Part shown: piece by piece, positions 15,196 to 23,457 of the stretch
Position numbering within the stretch: the first letter of the stretch is position 1
Layout: every line of letters begins with the position of its first letter
Source of the DNA: CAVRTM01 sp963696105
GTDB taxonomy: Bacteria; Actinomycetota; Actinomycetes; Actinomycetales; Dermatophilaceae
Length of the DNA: 64,000 bases
Assembly (NCBI GenBank): GCA_963696105.1
Contig: CAVOIP010000005.1
Coordinates: 992,001-1,056,000, forward strand
Direction of reading: 5' to 3'
Notes under the pieces: generated by a model
Seen by the model: the letters and a program-made list of their open reading frames with translations, nothing else
Told to the model about the DNA's origin: nothing
Database searches by the model: none
Program-made: the position numbers and the translations under genes

Positions 15196-16536
15196 ATGAC
15201 CGACGACCTGCCCCTGGCCGACCTGCTCGCGTACGACCGCCAGCACCTCTGGCACCCCTACTCCTCGGCGCTGGCACCCAGCACGCCGTACCTGGTGGAG
15301 TCCGCTGCCGGCGTGCGGCTGCGGCTGCGGCTGCCCGGCGGGCAGCCGCGCGAGGTGGTCGACGCCATGTCCTCGTGGTGGTGCGCGATCCACGGCTACG
15401 CGGTGCCCGAGCTCGACGCCGCCGCCCGCGAGCAGCTGGGCCGGATGAGCCACGTCATGTTCGGCGGCCTCACGCACGAGCCGGCGATCACCCTGGCCCG
15501 GCGGCTGGTCGACCTCGCGCCGCGCGGGGAGGGGCAGGACGCGTCGCCGCTGCAGCACGTCTTCCTCGCCGACTCCGGCTCGGTGTCGGTCGAGGTCGCC
15601 CTGAAGATGGCCTGGCAGCTGCACGTCAACGCCGGCCGGCCGCGCCACAAGATGTTCACGATCCTGGGCGGCTACCACGGCGACACGTTCGCCCCGATGA
15701 GCGTCACCGACCCGGTCGGGGGCATGCACGCCCTCTTCACCGGGGTGCTGCCCGAGCAGGTCTTCGCCCCGCGCCCGCCCGCGGGGGTCGACCTGCCCGA
15801 CGACGACCCGGCCATGGTGGCGTGGGAGGGGGCCACGCGCGCGCTGTACGCCGAGCACGCCGACGAGGTCGCCGCGGTCGTGGTCGAGCCGGTGCTGCAG
15901 GGCGCGGGCGGGATGCACGCCTACAGCCCGTACGCCGTGCGCGTCCTCGCCTCCCTGGCCCGGGAGCACGGCGCGCTGGTCATCTTCGACGAGATCGCGA
16001 CCGGGTTCGGGCGCACCGGCACCCTGTGGGCGGCCGACCGCTGCGGCGTCGTGCCGGACATCATGACCGTCGGCAAGGCCCTGACCGGCGGCTACCTCAC
16101 CCTGGCGGCGACGCTGTGCACGGCCGAGGTGGCCGAAGGCGTCAGCGGCGGCGCGTCCGGCGGCCTGATGCACGGCCCCACGTTCATGGGCAACCCGCTG
16201 GCCTGCTCGATCGCGCTGGCCAGCCTGGACCTGCTGGAGAAGAACGACTGGCGCGCGCAGACCGCGGCCCTGCAGTCGGGGCTGACCGGCGGCCTCGCCC
16301 CCGCGCGGGACCTTGCCTCGGTCGCGGACGTGCGCGTGCTCGGGGGCGTGGGCGTGATCCAGCTGCGCGAGCCCGTGCGCACGGCCGAGGTCGCGGCCGC
16401 GGCGGTCGAGTGCGGCGTCTGGGTGCGGCCGTTCCGCGACCTCGTCTACACCATGCCGCCGTACGTCACCGGCGCGCGCGACCTGGCCACCCTGTGCGAC
16501 GGGCTGGTCGGCGCCGTGGCCGAGGTGCACCAATGA
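15196..16536 (+). CDS. bioA: Adenosylmethionine--8-amino-7-oxononanoate aminotransferase
   Basis: 446 aa class-III PLP aminotransferase making 7,8-diaminopelargonate with SAM as amino donor. It opens with HLWHPYSSALAPS, typical of BioA. SSWWCAIHGY is in the substrate pocket and FDEIATGFGRTGTLWAADR carries the PLP-binding Asp. The Lys Schiff-base region is TVGKALTGGYLTLAATLC, followed by HGPTFMGNPLACSIAL. It heads bioA-bioF-bioD and looks leaderless (CACAAT 8 nt before ATG 15196). A short reading frame bridges its stop to bioF. Confidence 0.95.
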   Translation: MTDDLPLADLLAYDRQHLWHPYSSALAPSTPYLVESAAGVRLRLRLPGGQPREVVDAMSSWWCAIHGYAVPELDAAAREQLGRMSHVMFGGLTHEPAITLARRLVDLAPRGEGQDASPLQHVFLADSGSVSVEVALKMAWQLHVNAGRPRHKMFTILGGYHGDTFAPMSVTDPVGGMHALFTGVLPEQVFAPRPPAGVDLPDDDPAMVAWEGATRALYAEHADEVAAVVVEPVLQGAGGMHAYSPYAVRVLASLAREHGALVIFDEIATGFGRTGTLWAADRCGVVPDIMTVGKALTGGYLTLAATLCTAEVAEGVSGGASGGLMHGPTFMGNPLACSIALASLDLLEKNDWRAQTAALQSGLTGGLAPARDLASVADVRVLGGVGVIQLREPVRTAEVAAAAVECGVWVRPFRDLVYTMPPYVTGARDLATLCDGLVGAVAEVHQ

Positions 16537-16568
16537 CCGACGTCCCCCGAGAGCAGCTGATCGCATGA
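16533..16568 (+). CDS. 11-codon mini-ORF bridging bioA and bioF
   Basis: ATG at 16533 overlaps the bioA stop (ATGA). The frame encodes MTDVPREQLIA and its TGA (16566-16568) overlaps the bioF ATG (16565). Ribosomes finishing bioA could thus re-initiate on this peptide and then on bioF, keeping all three frames coupled. It also carries CCGAGAGCAG, a poor ribosome-binding site for bioF. Coding status is inferred only from the two perfect 4-bp overlaps. Confidence 0.4.
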   Translation: MTDVPREQLIA

Positions 16569-17716
16569 GCCGGTTCCTGGACCACCTCGCCGCCCGGGCG
16601 AGCGAGCGCGAGCGGCTCGGCCTGACCCGCACCCTGGTGCCGCGCCGGCCCGGCGCCGGCGGCCCCGCCACGGACGGCCTGCTGGACCTGGCCGGCAACG
16701 ACTACCTCGGGCTGCTGCGGCGCCCGGACGTGGTCGCCGGGGCGGTCGCCGCGGCGCAGGCGTACGGCGGCGGCGCCGGCGCCTCCCGGCTGGTCACCGG
16801 CACGCTCGCGCTGCACGAGGAGCTGGAGCTGGGCCTCGCCCGCCTGCTGCAGGCCGACAGCGCGCTGGTGTTCTCCACCGGCTACGCCGCCAACCTCGGC
16901 GCGGTCACGGCGCTGACCGACGCCGACACCGTGATCGTCTCGGACGCCCACGTGCACGCCTCCCTCATCGACGCGGCGCGCCTGTCCCGGGCCCGGGTGG
17001 TCGTGGCCCCCCACAACGACGCCGACGCCGTGGAGCGGCTGCTGGCGCAGCGGTCCGAGCCACGGGCCGTGGTGCTGGTCGAGTCCATCTACAGCGTCCT
17101 GGGGGACGCGGCCCCGCTGGCCGAGCTCGCCGCCGTCACGGGCCGCCACGACGCGGTGCTGCTGGTCGACGAGGCCCACGGGCTGGGCGTCGCCGGGGAC
17201 CGCGGCCAGGGCCTCAGCGCCGCCGAGGGCATCTCCCGCCTGGAGCACGTGGTCCTGACCGTGACCTTGTCCAAGTCCCTCGGCGCCCAAGGCGGCGCGG
17301 TGCTCGGCCACCCGGCGGTGCGCGAGCACCTGGTCAACACCGCGCGGTCCTTCATCTACGACACCGGCCTGGCCCCGGCGTCGGCCGGTGCGGCCGGCGC
17401 GGCCCTGCGCGCGCTGGAGCACGACCCCTCCCTCGCGGCCAAGGTGCGTGCCAACGCGGCGACCCTGGCCCGGGCGTGCGGCGTCGCGGCGCCCGCCGGC
17501 GCCGTGCTCTCGGTCCCGATGCCCGGGCCGCACGAGGCGCTCGCCGCCGTCGAGACGTGCGCGGGTCACGGCATCCGCATCGGCTGCTTCCGCCCGCCGT
17601 CGACCCCCGACGGCATCTCCCGGCTGCGGATCACCGCCCACGCCGACCACACCCGCGCGGACGTCGAGCGGGCCGCGAAGGTCCTCGCTGACATCACCGG
17701 AAGGAACGACCGATGA
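16565..17716 (+). CDS. bioF: 8-amino-7-oxononanoate synthase
   Basis: 383 aa alpha-oxoamine synthase joining pimeloyl thioester and alanine with loss of CO2. LDLAGNDYLGLLRRPDVVAG is the family N-terminal motif. GGGAGASRLVTGTLALHEEL, LLVDEAHGLGVAGDRGQGLS and the PLP-lysine segment TLSKSLGAQGGAVLG (Lys near residue 241) follow. ATG 16565 sits on the stop of the mini-ORF after bioA, and the gene's own stop overlaps bioD (ATGA). Length and motifs are standard. Confidence 0.95.
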   Translation: MSRFLDHLAARASERERLGLTRTLVPRRPGAGGPATDGLLDLAGNDYLGLLRRPDVVAGAVAAAQAYGGGAGASRLVTGTLALHEELELGLARLLQADSALVFSTGYAANLGAVTALTDADTVIVSDAHVHASLIDAARLSRARVVVAPHNDADAVERLLAQRSEPRAVVLVESIYSVLGDAAPLAELAAVTGRHDAVLLVDEAHGLGVAGDRGQGLSAAEGISRLEHVVLTVTLSKSLGAQGGAVLGHPAVREHLVNTARSFIYDTGLAPASAGAAGAALRALEHDPSLAAKVRANAATLARACGVAAPAGAVLSVPMPGPHEALAAVETCAGHGIRIGCFRPPSTPDGISRLRITAHADHTRADVERAAKVLADITGRNDR

Positions 17717-18414
17717 GCGACACCTCACCCGTGCTGATCGTCACGGGCACGGGCACCGAGGTCGGCAAGACCATCACGACCGCGGCCATGGTCGTCGGCC
17801 TGCGCGGGCAGGGCCTGCGGATCGCGGTGGTCAAGGCCACCCAGACCGGCCTGCAGCCCGGGGAGCCGGGCGACCTGGACGACGTACGCCGCCTGGCCGG
17901 GGACGTCGAGACGCACGAGCTGCTGCGGCTGCCGGACCCGCTGGCTCCGGACGCCGCCGCCCGGCAGGTCGGGGTGCAGCTGCCGACGGTCGCCGAGCAC
18001 GCCGACACCATCGCCGCGCTGGCGGCGCGCCCCGACCTCGACCTGGTCGTGCTCGAGGGCGCCGGCGGCCTGCTCGTGCGGATGGACGGGCGCGGCGGCA
18101 CGATCGCCGACCTGGGCGCCGAGCTGGGCGCCCGCGGGGTACGCGCCGGGTTCGTGGTCGTCGCCACGCCCGGGCTCGGGACGCTGAACCACAGCGCCCT
18201 GACCGCCGAGGCGCTGCGCCATCGCGGGCTGGACTGCGTCGGCTTCGTGCTCGGGTCCTGGCCGCAGGAGCCCGACCTCGCGATGCGCCTCAACCTGGAG
18301 GACCTGCCCTCGGTGACCGGTGCGCCGCTGCTCGGGCGGGTCCCGCAGGGCGCCGGCTCCTACGACGGCGAACGCTTCCGGGCCGAGGCCGCCGCCTGGC
18401 TGACCATCGGCTGA
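17713..18414 (+). CDS. bioD: Dethiobiotin synthetase
   Basis: 233 aa P-loop ATPase that carboxylates diaminopelargonate to close the ureido ring. The Walker A-like VTGTGTEVGKTITTAAMV is at residues 10-27. KATQTGLQPGEPGDLDDV carries the substrate-binding Lys, and VLEGAGGLLVRMD is the conserved glycine loop. It is the last gene of bioA-bioF-bioD and overlaps the bioF stop by 4 bp. No bioH/bioC-type pimeloyl gene is in the window. Confidence 0.95.
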   Translation: MSDTSPVLIVTGTGTEVGKTITTAAMVVGLRGQGLRIAVVKATQTGLQPGEPGDLDDVRRLAGDVETHELLRLPDPLAPDAAARQVGVQLPTVAEHADTIAALAARPDLDLVVLEGAGGLLVRMDGRGGTIADLGAELGARGVRAGFVVVATPGLGTLNHSALTAEALRHRGLDCVGFVLGSWPQEPDLAMRLNLEDLPSVTGAPLLGRVPQGAGSYDGERFRAEAAAWLTIG

Positions 18415-18481
18415 CCACGCCGCTCTCCACCGCCTGCCGGCCCACGACAGCACCCCCGGGCCCGCACGGTTGAATGGCGGC

Positions 18482-19036
18482 ATGGAAAGCGCGCCGTACC
18501 GCATCTGCGTCCTCTGCTCGGGCAACATCTGCCGCTCCCCGATGGGCGAGGTGATCCTGCGCGACAAGCTGGGCGCCGCCGGCCTGACCGACCAGGTGGT
18601 CGTCGACTCCGCCGGTACCGGTGGATGGCACGAGGGGCTGCCGGCCGACGACCGCACCATCACGGCCCTGCGCCGGCACGGGTACGACGGCACGGCGCAC
18701 CGGGCCCGGGAGTTCCGCCCGGAGTGGTTCGCCGGGCTCGACCTGGTGCTGGTCGCCGACCGCGGGCACCTGCAGCAGCTGCGGGCGTGGGCGCCCACCG
18801 CGGAGGACGCGGCCAAGGTGCGGCTGCTGCGCGAGTACGACGAGGACGCCGTCGCGGCGGGCACCCTGGAGATCGACGACCCGTACCACGGGACCGCACC
18901 CGACTTCGAGCGCGCGCTGGTCGAGGTCGAGCGGGCCTGCGAGGGCGTCGTCGCGCACCTGTGCTCCGTGCTCGCCCCGACCGCCGCGGCCACCCCGGCC
19001 GCCGCGACCGCCGCGACTGGCCCGATCGGCCGGTGA
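18482..19036 (+). CDS. Low-molecular-weight protein-tyrosine phosphatase
   Basis: 184 aa. The phosphatase loop CVLCSGNICRSP has nucleophile Cys 12 and Arg 18. The general-acid Asp lies in IDDPYHGTAPDFERAL (about residue 136), and VDSAGTGGWHEG is also conserved. Relatives (PtpA/Wzb) dephosphorylate tyrosine kinases or polysaccharide-export proteins. The last 25 residues are an Ala/Thr-rich tail. ATG 18482 is chosen over TTG/ATG 18470 because homology starts there. The stop overlaps the GTG of the EamA gene, so the pair is co-translated. Confidence 0.9.
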   Translation: MESAPYRICVLCSGNICRSPMGEVILRDKLGAAGLTDQVVVDSAGTGGWHEGLPADDRTITALRRHGYDGTAHRAREFRPEWFAGLDLVLVADRGHLQQLRAWAPTAEDAAKVRLLREYDEDAVAAGTLEIDDPYHGTAPDFERALVEVERACEGVVAHLCSVLAPTAAATPAAATAATGPIGR

Positions 19037-20025
19037 GCGCCGGCTCCGCCCGACCCAACACCACCACCGGACTGCTCATCGCGGTCGCCGGCGCGGTGCT
19101 GTTCGCGGTCAACGGCAACGTCAGCAAGGTCGTGCTCCAGTCCGGCCTGTCCTCCCTGGAGCTGGTCTCGGCCCGCAGCGCCGGCGCCGCGGCCGTGCTG
19201 CTGGGGATCACCGCGGTGCTGCGGCCCGCCTCGCTGCGCGTGGGCTGGCGGGAGCTGCGCTTCCTCGCGGTCTACGGGCTCACCGGCATCGCCATGGTGC
19301 AGTGGCTCTACTTCGTCGCGATCCAGCGGATGCCGGTCGGGATCGCGCTGCTGTTCGAGTACACCGCCCCGCTGATGGTGGCGCTCTGGGTCCGCTTCGT
19401 GCAGCACCAGCCGGTGCGCTCGCGCCTCTGGCTGGGGCTGGCCTGCGCGCTCTTCGGGCTGGCGCTGGTGGCCGAGTTCTGGCGCGGCATGGTGCTCGAC
19501 TCCCTGGGCCTGGTCTCGGCGCTGGGCGCGGCGGCCGCGCTGGGGGCGTACTACCTCATGGGTGAGCACGGGCAGCGCCAGCGTGACCCCATCTCCCTCA
19601 TGGGGTACAGCTTCGGCTTCTCGGCGCTGCTGTGGGCCGTCGTGCAGCCGTGGTGGACCTTTCCGTTCCACCGTCTCGGCGCGACGGTCGAGCTGCCCGG
19701 CGCCCTGCCGGGGCACACCTCGCTCGGCGTGCTGGTGCTCTGGATCGTCGTGCTCGGCACCGTGGCCCCGTTCCTGCTCGTGCTGCTGGCGATCCAGCAC
19801 CTCGGAGCCGCGCGGGTCGGCCTCGTCGGGATGCTCGAGCCGGTCGGCGCGGGGATCATCGCGTGGGTGCTGCTCGGGGAGTCGCTCAGCGCGATCCAGG
19901 TGATCGGGTCGGCCGTGGTGCTCGTCGGGATCGTGCTCGCCGAGACGGCCCGACAGCCGGCTGAGCCCCCCTTCGCGGACTCCGACCACAGGCCGCCCCC
20001 CGTCCCCGAAGGCATCACCCTCTGA
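19033..20025 (+). CDS. EamA-family (DMT) membrane transporter
   Basis: 330 aa with ten predicted transmembrane helices in two EamA halves (residues about 12-145 and 160-300). LLFEYTAPLMVALWVRF and GLVGMLEPVGAGIIAWVLLG are the paired family motifs of the RhaT/YddG-type drug/metabolite superfamily. It probably exports a metabolite such as an amino acid; the substrate is unknown. GTG 19033 overlaps the phosphatase stop. The C-terminal 25 residues are hydrophilic and Pro-rich. Confidence 0.87.
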   Translation: MSAGSARPNTTTGLLIAVAGAVLFAVNGNVSKVVLQSGLSSLELVSARSAGAAAVLLGITAVLRPASLRVGWRELRFLAVYGLTGIAMVQWLYFVAIQRMPVGIALLFEYTAPLMVALWVRFVQHQPVRSRLWLGLACALFGLALVAEFWRGMVLDSLGLVSALGAAAALGAYYLMGEHGQRQRDPISLMGYSFGFSALLWAVVQPWWTFPFHRLGATVELPGALPGHTSLGVLVLWIVVLGTVAPFLLVLLAIQHLGAARVGLVGMLEPVGAGIIAWVLLGESLSAIQVIGSAVVLVGIVLAETARQPAEPPFADSDHRPPPVPEGITL

Positions 20026-20058
20026 CAGCACCCCCGCACCCCCCCACCCTCCGCACCC

Positions 20059-20215
20059 CGCCGCACTTTGTGCCGGCGAGTCGGCAAACCGGGAGCTCGC
20101 CACCCGCGATTCGCCGACCCACGGGCACGAAGCGGCCGGAACCGCCTGGCGCGGGAGCTCGCCACCCGCGATTCGCCGACCCACGGGCACGAAGCGGCCG
20201 GAAACCGCCTGGCGG
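20059..20215. repeat. 62/63-bp tandem duplication in a noncoding repeat
   Basis: The unit starting GGGAGCTCGCCACCCGCGAT occurs at 20091-20152 and again at 20153-20215, with one extra A in the second copy. It is preceded by CCGCCGCACTTTGTGCCGG (from about 20059), a motif seen again near 41008. The whole 290-bp gap between EamA and VOC genes holds no convincing gene. It looks like an intergenic repeat family of this genome. Confidence 0.85.
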
Positions 20216-20316
20216 GGAGGGTGGTGCCCGGCGCGGGAGGCTGCGAGGGTGGCGCGGGAGGCCGGGCACGCAGCGCCCGACCGGCCACGCCGAGACGTTC
20301 CGGAGGGAGTCCCCGC

Positions 20317-21240
20317 ATGACCATCCACCAGGAGCCCTGGCCTCAGGGCACGCCGAGCTGGGTCGACGTCATGGTCGATGACGCCGACGCGGCGAGGGCG
20401 TTCTACACCCAGCTCTTCGGCTGGACCGCCGCGCCCGGGCCGCCGGAGTACGGCGGCTACACCATGTGCCTGCTGGAGGGGCGCCCCGTCGCCGGGCTGT
20501 CGCCCAAGCCCGAGACCTGGCCCGGTCCCAACGTGTGGTCGACCTACCTGGCGGTCGACGACGCCGACGCCGCGATGGCCCGGGCCGCCGACGCCGGCGG
20601 CACGGTCGTCCTCCCGCCGATGAGCGTGGGCAGCATGGGCCGGATGGCCTTCGGCACGGACCCCTCCGGTGCGTCGTACGGCGTGTGGCAGGCCATGGAC
20701 CACACCGGCGTCCACGTCGCCAACGAGCCGGGGTCGCTGGTGTGGAGCGAGCTGATCACCCGCGACTACGCCGGAGCCCAGGCGTTCTACGCGGCGGTCT
20801 TCGGCTACGGCTACGAGGAGATCGGCGACGGCGAGAACTTCACCTACTCCACGATCGCCCGCCCGGACGGCCACGTCGTCGCCGGGATCGGCGCCCTCGA
20901 CCCGAACATGCCGGCGGAGGTGCCCTCGCGCTGGGTGACGTACTTCGGGGTGGCCGACACCGACGCGGTGGCCGCGCACGCGCAGGAGCTGGGAGCGACG
21001 CTGGACATGGCGCCGTTCGACAGCCAGTTCGGGCGGATCGCCGTGATCCGCGCCCCGCAGGGCGAGACGTTCTCGGTCATCAGCGTCGAGCAGGGGCAGG
21101 AGGCGCAGGCCGAGATGTCCGAGCCGGAGAGCCGGGCGGCCGGCGCCGAGGTGACCCCCGCCCGGCCGGAGGTCGTCCCAGCCCGGCCGGAGGTCGTCCC
21201 AGCCGGGCCGGAGGCCGACCCGGCCGGCGCCGGGGTCTGA
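20317..21240 (+). CDS. Two-domain VOC-family protein with repetitive C-terminal tail
   Basis: 307 aa. Two glyoxalase/bleomycin-resistance domains lie in tandem, each opening with a W-x-(D/E)-(V/L)-x-(V/T)-x-D signature: GTPSWVDVMVDDADAARAFY (residues 9-28) and GSLVWSELITRDYAGAQAFY (about 136-155). Such 27-30 kDa proteins are widespread in actinobacteria and their substrates are unknown. The tail after residue 265 is Pro/Ala/Glu-rich and includes two exact 7-residue repeats from a DNA duplication. ATG 20317 has GGAGGGAG upstream. A close relative is encoded at 38440. Confidence 0.85.
   Translation: MTIHQEPWPQGTPSWVDVMVDDADAARAFYTQLFGWTAAPGPPEYGGYTMCLLEGRPVAGLSPKPETWPGPNVWSTYLAVDDADAAMARAADAGGTVVLPPMSVGSMGRMAFGTDPSGASYGVWQAMDHTGVHVANEPGSLVWSELITRDYAGAQAFYAAVFGYGYEEIGDGENFTYSTIARPDGHVVAGIGALDPNMPAEVPSRWVTYFGVADTDAVAAHAQELGATLDMAPFDSQFGRIAVIRAPQGETFSVISVEQGQEAQAEMSEPESRAAGAEVTPARPEVVPARPEVVPAGPEADPAGAGV
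21160..21201. repeat. In-frame 21-bp tandem duplication
   Basis: GCCCGGCCGGAGGTCGTCCC plus A occurs at 21160-21180 and 21181-21201, with a degenerate third copy following. Being a multiple of three, it adds the peptide ARPEVVP twice to the VOC protein tail. Confidence 0.9.
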
Positions 21241-21393
21241 CCCGGCGGCGCGCCACACCCTCGTGGTGCTCCTGAGTCGGCGAACCCCGCACCGCCCGGG
21301 CCCGGAACGCCGAGCGAGCGGCACCAGGTGAGGTGGAGGAGGCGACGACACGGGCGGTCGGGGCGACGGCTGCGGTCTGGGAGAATCAGGGTC

Positions 21394-22797
21394 ATGGCCT
21401 CGCTTGCGAACGCGTCCCCGTCCATCGCCCTCGGCGCCCTCGACGGGCGCTACCGGGCGGCTGTCGCCCCCCTGGTGGAGCACCTGTCCGAGGCGGCGCT
21501 CAACCGCGAGCGGGTGCGGGTCGAGGTCGAGTGGCTGATCCACCTGACCGACTCCGCCGTGGTGCCTGGTGTCCGCCGCCTCACCGCCGAGGAGCAGACC
21601 CGCCTGCGCGCGGTGGTGGAGGACTTCGGCCCCGACGACGTCGCCGAGCTGGCCGAGATCGAGCGGGAGACGGTGCACGACGTCAAGGCCGTCGAGTACT
21701 ACCTCAAGCGCCGCCTCGCCACCATCGTCGGGGCCGACGAGGACCTCACCGAGCTGGTCCACTTCGGCTGCACCAGCGAGGACATCAACAACCTGTCCTA
21801 CGCGCTGATGGTGCGCGGTGCGGTCACCGAGGTCTGGCTGCCCCGGGCCACCGCCCTGGTCGACGCGATCGCCGACATGGCCCGCGACCTGCGCGACGTG
21901 CCGCTGCTGGCGCACACCCACGGCCAGCCGGCCACCCCGACCACGATGGGCAAGGAGCTGGCCGTGCTCGCCGCGCGGCTGCGCCGGCAGCTGCGCCGCA
22001 TCTGCGCCGCCGACTACCTCGGCAAGCTCAACGGCGCCACCGGCACGTACGGCGCGCACCTGGCCGCGGTTCCCGACGCGGACTGGCCCGCCGTCAGCCG
22101 CGCGTTCGTCGAGGGCCTGGGGCTGACCTGGAACCCGCTGACCACCCAGATCGAGAGCCACGACTGGCAGGCCGAGCTCTACAGCGACATCGCGCGGTTC
22201 AACCGGGTGCTGCACAACCTCTGCACCGACGTGTGGACCTACATCAGCATGGGCTACTTCGCCCAGGTCCGGGGGCAGGGCACGGTCGGCTCCTCGACGA
22301 TGCCGCACAAGGTCAACCCGATCCGGTTCGAGAACGCCGAGGCCAACCTGGAGGTGTCCAACGCCCTGCTCGACGTGCTCGCCTCGACGCTCGTGCAGTC
22401 GCGGTTGCAGCGTGACCTGACCGACTCCAGCATGCAGCGCAACATCGGCACCGCGTTCGGCCACAGCCTGCTCGCGATCGACAACGTCGCGCGCGGCCTG
22501 GCCGGGCTGGACGCCGTACCCGCGGCCATGGCCGCCGACCTCGAGGCCAACTGGGAGGTCCTCGGCGAGCCGGTGCAGTCGGCCATGCGCGCCCTCGCGG
22601 CGCAGGGCGCCCCGGGCATGGACAACCCCTACGAGCGGCTCAAGGAGCTCACCCGCGGGCGCCGGATCACCGGCGAGGACCTGCGCGGGTTCGTCAGCGG
22701 CCTGGGCCTTCCGCCCGAGGTCGAGAAGCGCCTGCTCGCCCTGACCCCCCAGACGTACGTCGGCGCCGCACCGTCGCTGGTGGACTTCCTGGACTGA
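21394..22797 (+). CDS. purB: Adenylosuccinate lyase
   Basis: 467 aa fumarase/aspartase-superfamily enzyme acting twice in purine synthesis (SAICAR cleavage and adenylosuccinate to AMP). It has ALGALDGRYRAAVAPL at the N-terminus, FGCTSEDINNLSYALM, AHTHGQPATPTTMGKELAVL and the superfamily signature GSSTMPHKVNPIRFENAEAN near residue 300. Size and start resemble the E. coli-type PurB. ATG 21394 follows GAGAAT by 7 nt without a ribosome-binding site, again a leaderless layout. Confidence 0.95.
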   Translation: MASLANASPSIALGALDGRYRAAVAPLVEHLSEAALNRERVRVEVEWLIHLTDSAVVPGVRRLTAEEQTRLRAVVEDFGPDDVAELAEIERETVHDVKAVEYYLKRRLATIVGADEDLTELVHFGCTSEDINNLSYALMVRGAVTEVWLPRATALVDAIADMARDLRDVPLLAHTHGQPATPTTMGKELAVLAARLRRQLRRICAADYLGKLNGATGTYGAHLAAVPDADWPAVSRAFVEGLGLTWNPLTTQIESHDWQAELYSDIARFNRVLHNLCTDVWTYISMGYFAQVRGQGTVGSSTMPHKVNPIRFENAEANLEVSNALLDVLASTLVQSRLQRDLTDSSMQRNIGTAFGHSLLAIDNVARGLAGLDAVPAAMAADLEANWEVLGEPVQSAMRALAAQGAPGMDNPYERLKELTRGRRITGEDLRGFVSGLGLPPEVEKRLLALTPQTYVGAAPSLVDFLD

Positions 22798-22820
22798 CCT
22801 GCCGGACGGGCCTCGACGTT

Positions 22821-22841
22821 CATACCCCCCAGGGGTATGAT
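22821..22841 (+). promoter_or_regulatory. CsoR operator overlapping the csoR-copZ-copA promoter
   Basis: CATACCCC (22821-22828), spacer CCA, then GGGGTATG (22832-22839) is a perfect dyad matching known CsoR sites (GTA/TACCC and GGGTA halves). Its right half runs into TATGAT (22836-22841), a good -10, with TCGACG 17 bp upstream as a possible -35. Apo-CsoR bound here would block transcription until Cu(I) is sensed. Confidence 0.85.
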
Positions 22842-22874
22842 GGTGTGCAGGATCATCGCACCGGAGGAGGCCAC

Positions 22875-23156
22875 ATGGCCGGCTACAGCGGCAGCAAGGA
22901 CGACTACCTCAAGCGGCTCCGCCGCGTCGAGGGCCAGGTCCGGGGGCTGCAGAGGATGGTCGAGCAGGACACCTACTGCATCGACGTGCTGACCCAGGTC
23001 AGCGCCGTCACCAAGGCGCTGCAGGCGGTCAGCCTCGGCCTGCTGGAGGACCACGTCGGGCACTGCGTCGTCGAGGCGGCACGCGAGTCCGACGAGGCCG
23101 CCGCCACCAAGGTCCGCGAGGCCTCCGCCGCCATCGCGCGGCTCGTCCGCAGCTGA
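22875..23156 (+). CDS. csoR: Copper-sensing transcriptional repressor CsoR
   Basis: 93 aa all-helical metalloregulator. The Cu(I) ligands C35 (TYCIDVLTQ), H60 and C64 (DHVGHCVVEAA) have the exact C-x24-H-x3-C spacing of CsoR. YLKRLRRVEGQVRGLQRMVE is the basic DNA-contact helix. Start ATG 22875 has GGAGGAGG upstream; the GTG at 22845 lies between the promoter and this site. The gene heads an operon with copZ and copA and has a CsoR operator in its own promoter, so it is self-regulated. Confidence 0.95.
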   Translation: MAGYSGSKDDYLKRLRRVEGQVRGLQRMVEQDTYCIDVLTQVSAVTKALQAVSLGLLEDHVGHCVVEAARESDEAAATKVREASAAIARLVRS

Positions 23157-23169
23157 AGGAGAGCACCAC

Positions 23170-23385
23170 GTGAGCACCACCACCGTCACCGTCCGCGGCA
23201 TGACCTGCGGCCACTGCGTCAGCGCCGTCACCGAAGAGCTGACCGCCCTGCCCGGAGTCACCGACGTGGCCGTCGACCTGCACGAGGGCGGCGACTCCCC
23301 CGTCCGGGTCACCAGCAGCACCGACCTCGACCCGGCCGCCGTGCGCGCCGCCGTCGTGGAGGCCGGCTACAGCATCGCCGCCTGA
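23170..23385 (+). CDS. copZ: Copper chaperone CopZ-like HMA protein
   Basis: 71 aa single heavy-metal-associated ferredoxin-like domain. The Cu(I)-binding MTCGHC lies at residues 11-16, followed by the usual LPGVTDVAVDL and VRAAVVEAGYSI. It should carry Cu(I) in the cytoplasm to the ATPase CopA or to CsoR. GTG 23170 lies 13 bp after csoR with AAGGAGAG upstream. The product is predicted soluble. Confidence 0.92.
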   Translation: MSTTTVTVRGMTCGHCVSAVTEELTALPGVTDVAVDLHEGGDSPVRVTSSTDLDPAAVRAAVVEAGYSIAA

Positions 23386-23457
23386 CCCGCGCGGCGGCTC
23401 TGCCCGCCGCGCGCAGCTCCCCGCACCGCCCCGCACCCCAGTGACAAGAGACGCGAC

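Noticed and set aside
14997..16568. Plus-strand frame overlapping bioA
   Set aside because: Arg/Gly-rich shadow of bioA; only its last 11 codons, after bioA, were kept as a mini-ORF candidate.
20091..20215. CRISPR-like repeat
   Set aside because: Only two abutting copies with no spacers; a tandem duplication.
17725..22464. Very long open frame on the minus strand (about 1579 codons)
   Set aside because: It is antisense to bioD, the phosphatase, EamA, VOC and purB genes. Its translation is low-complexity His/Arg/Gly/Ala, the usual shadow frame of GC-rich codons with G/C third bases.
22845..22874. Earlier GTG start for csoR
   Set aside because: It lies within the promoter region just after the -10; ATG 22875 has a strong ribosome-binding site and matches family length.
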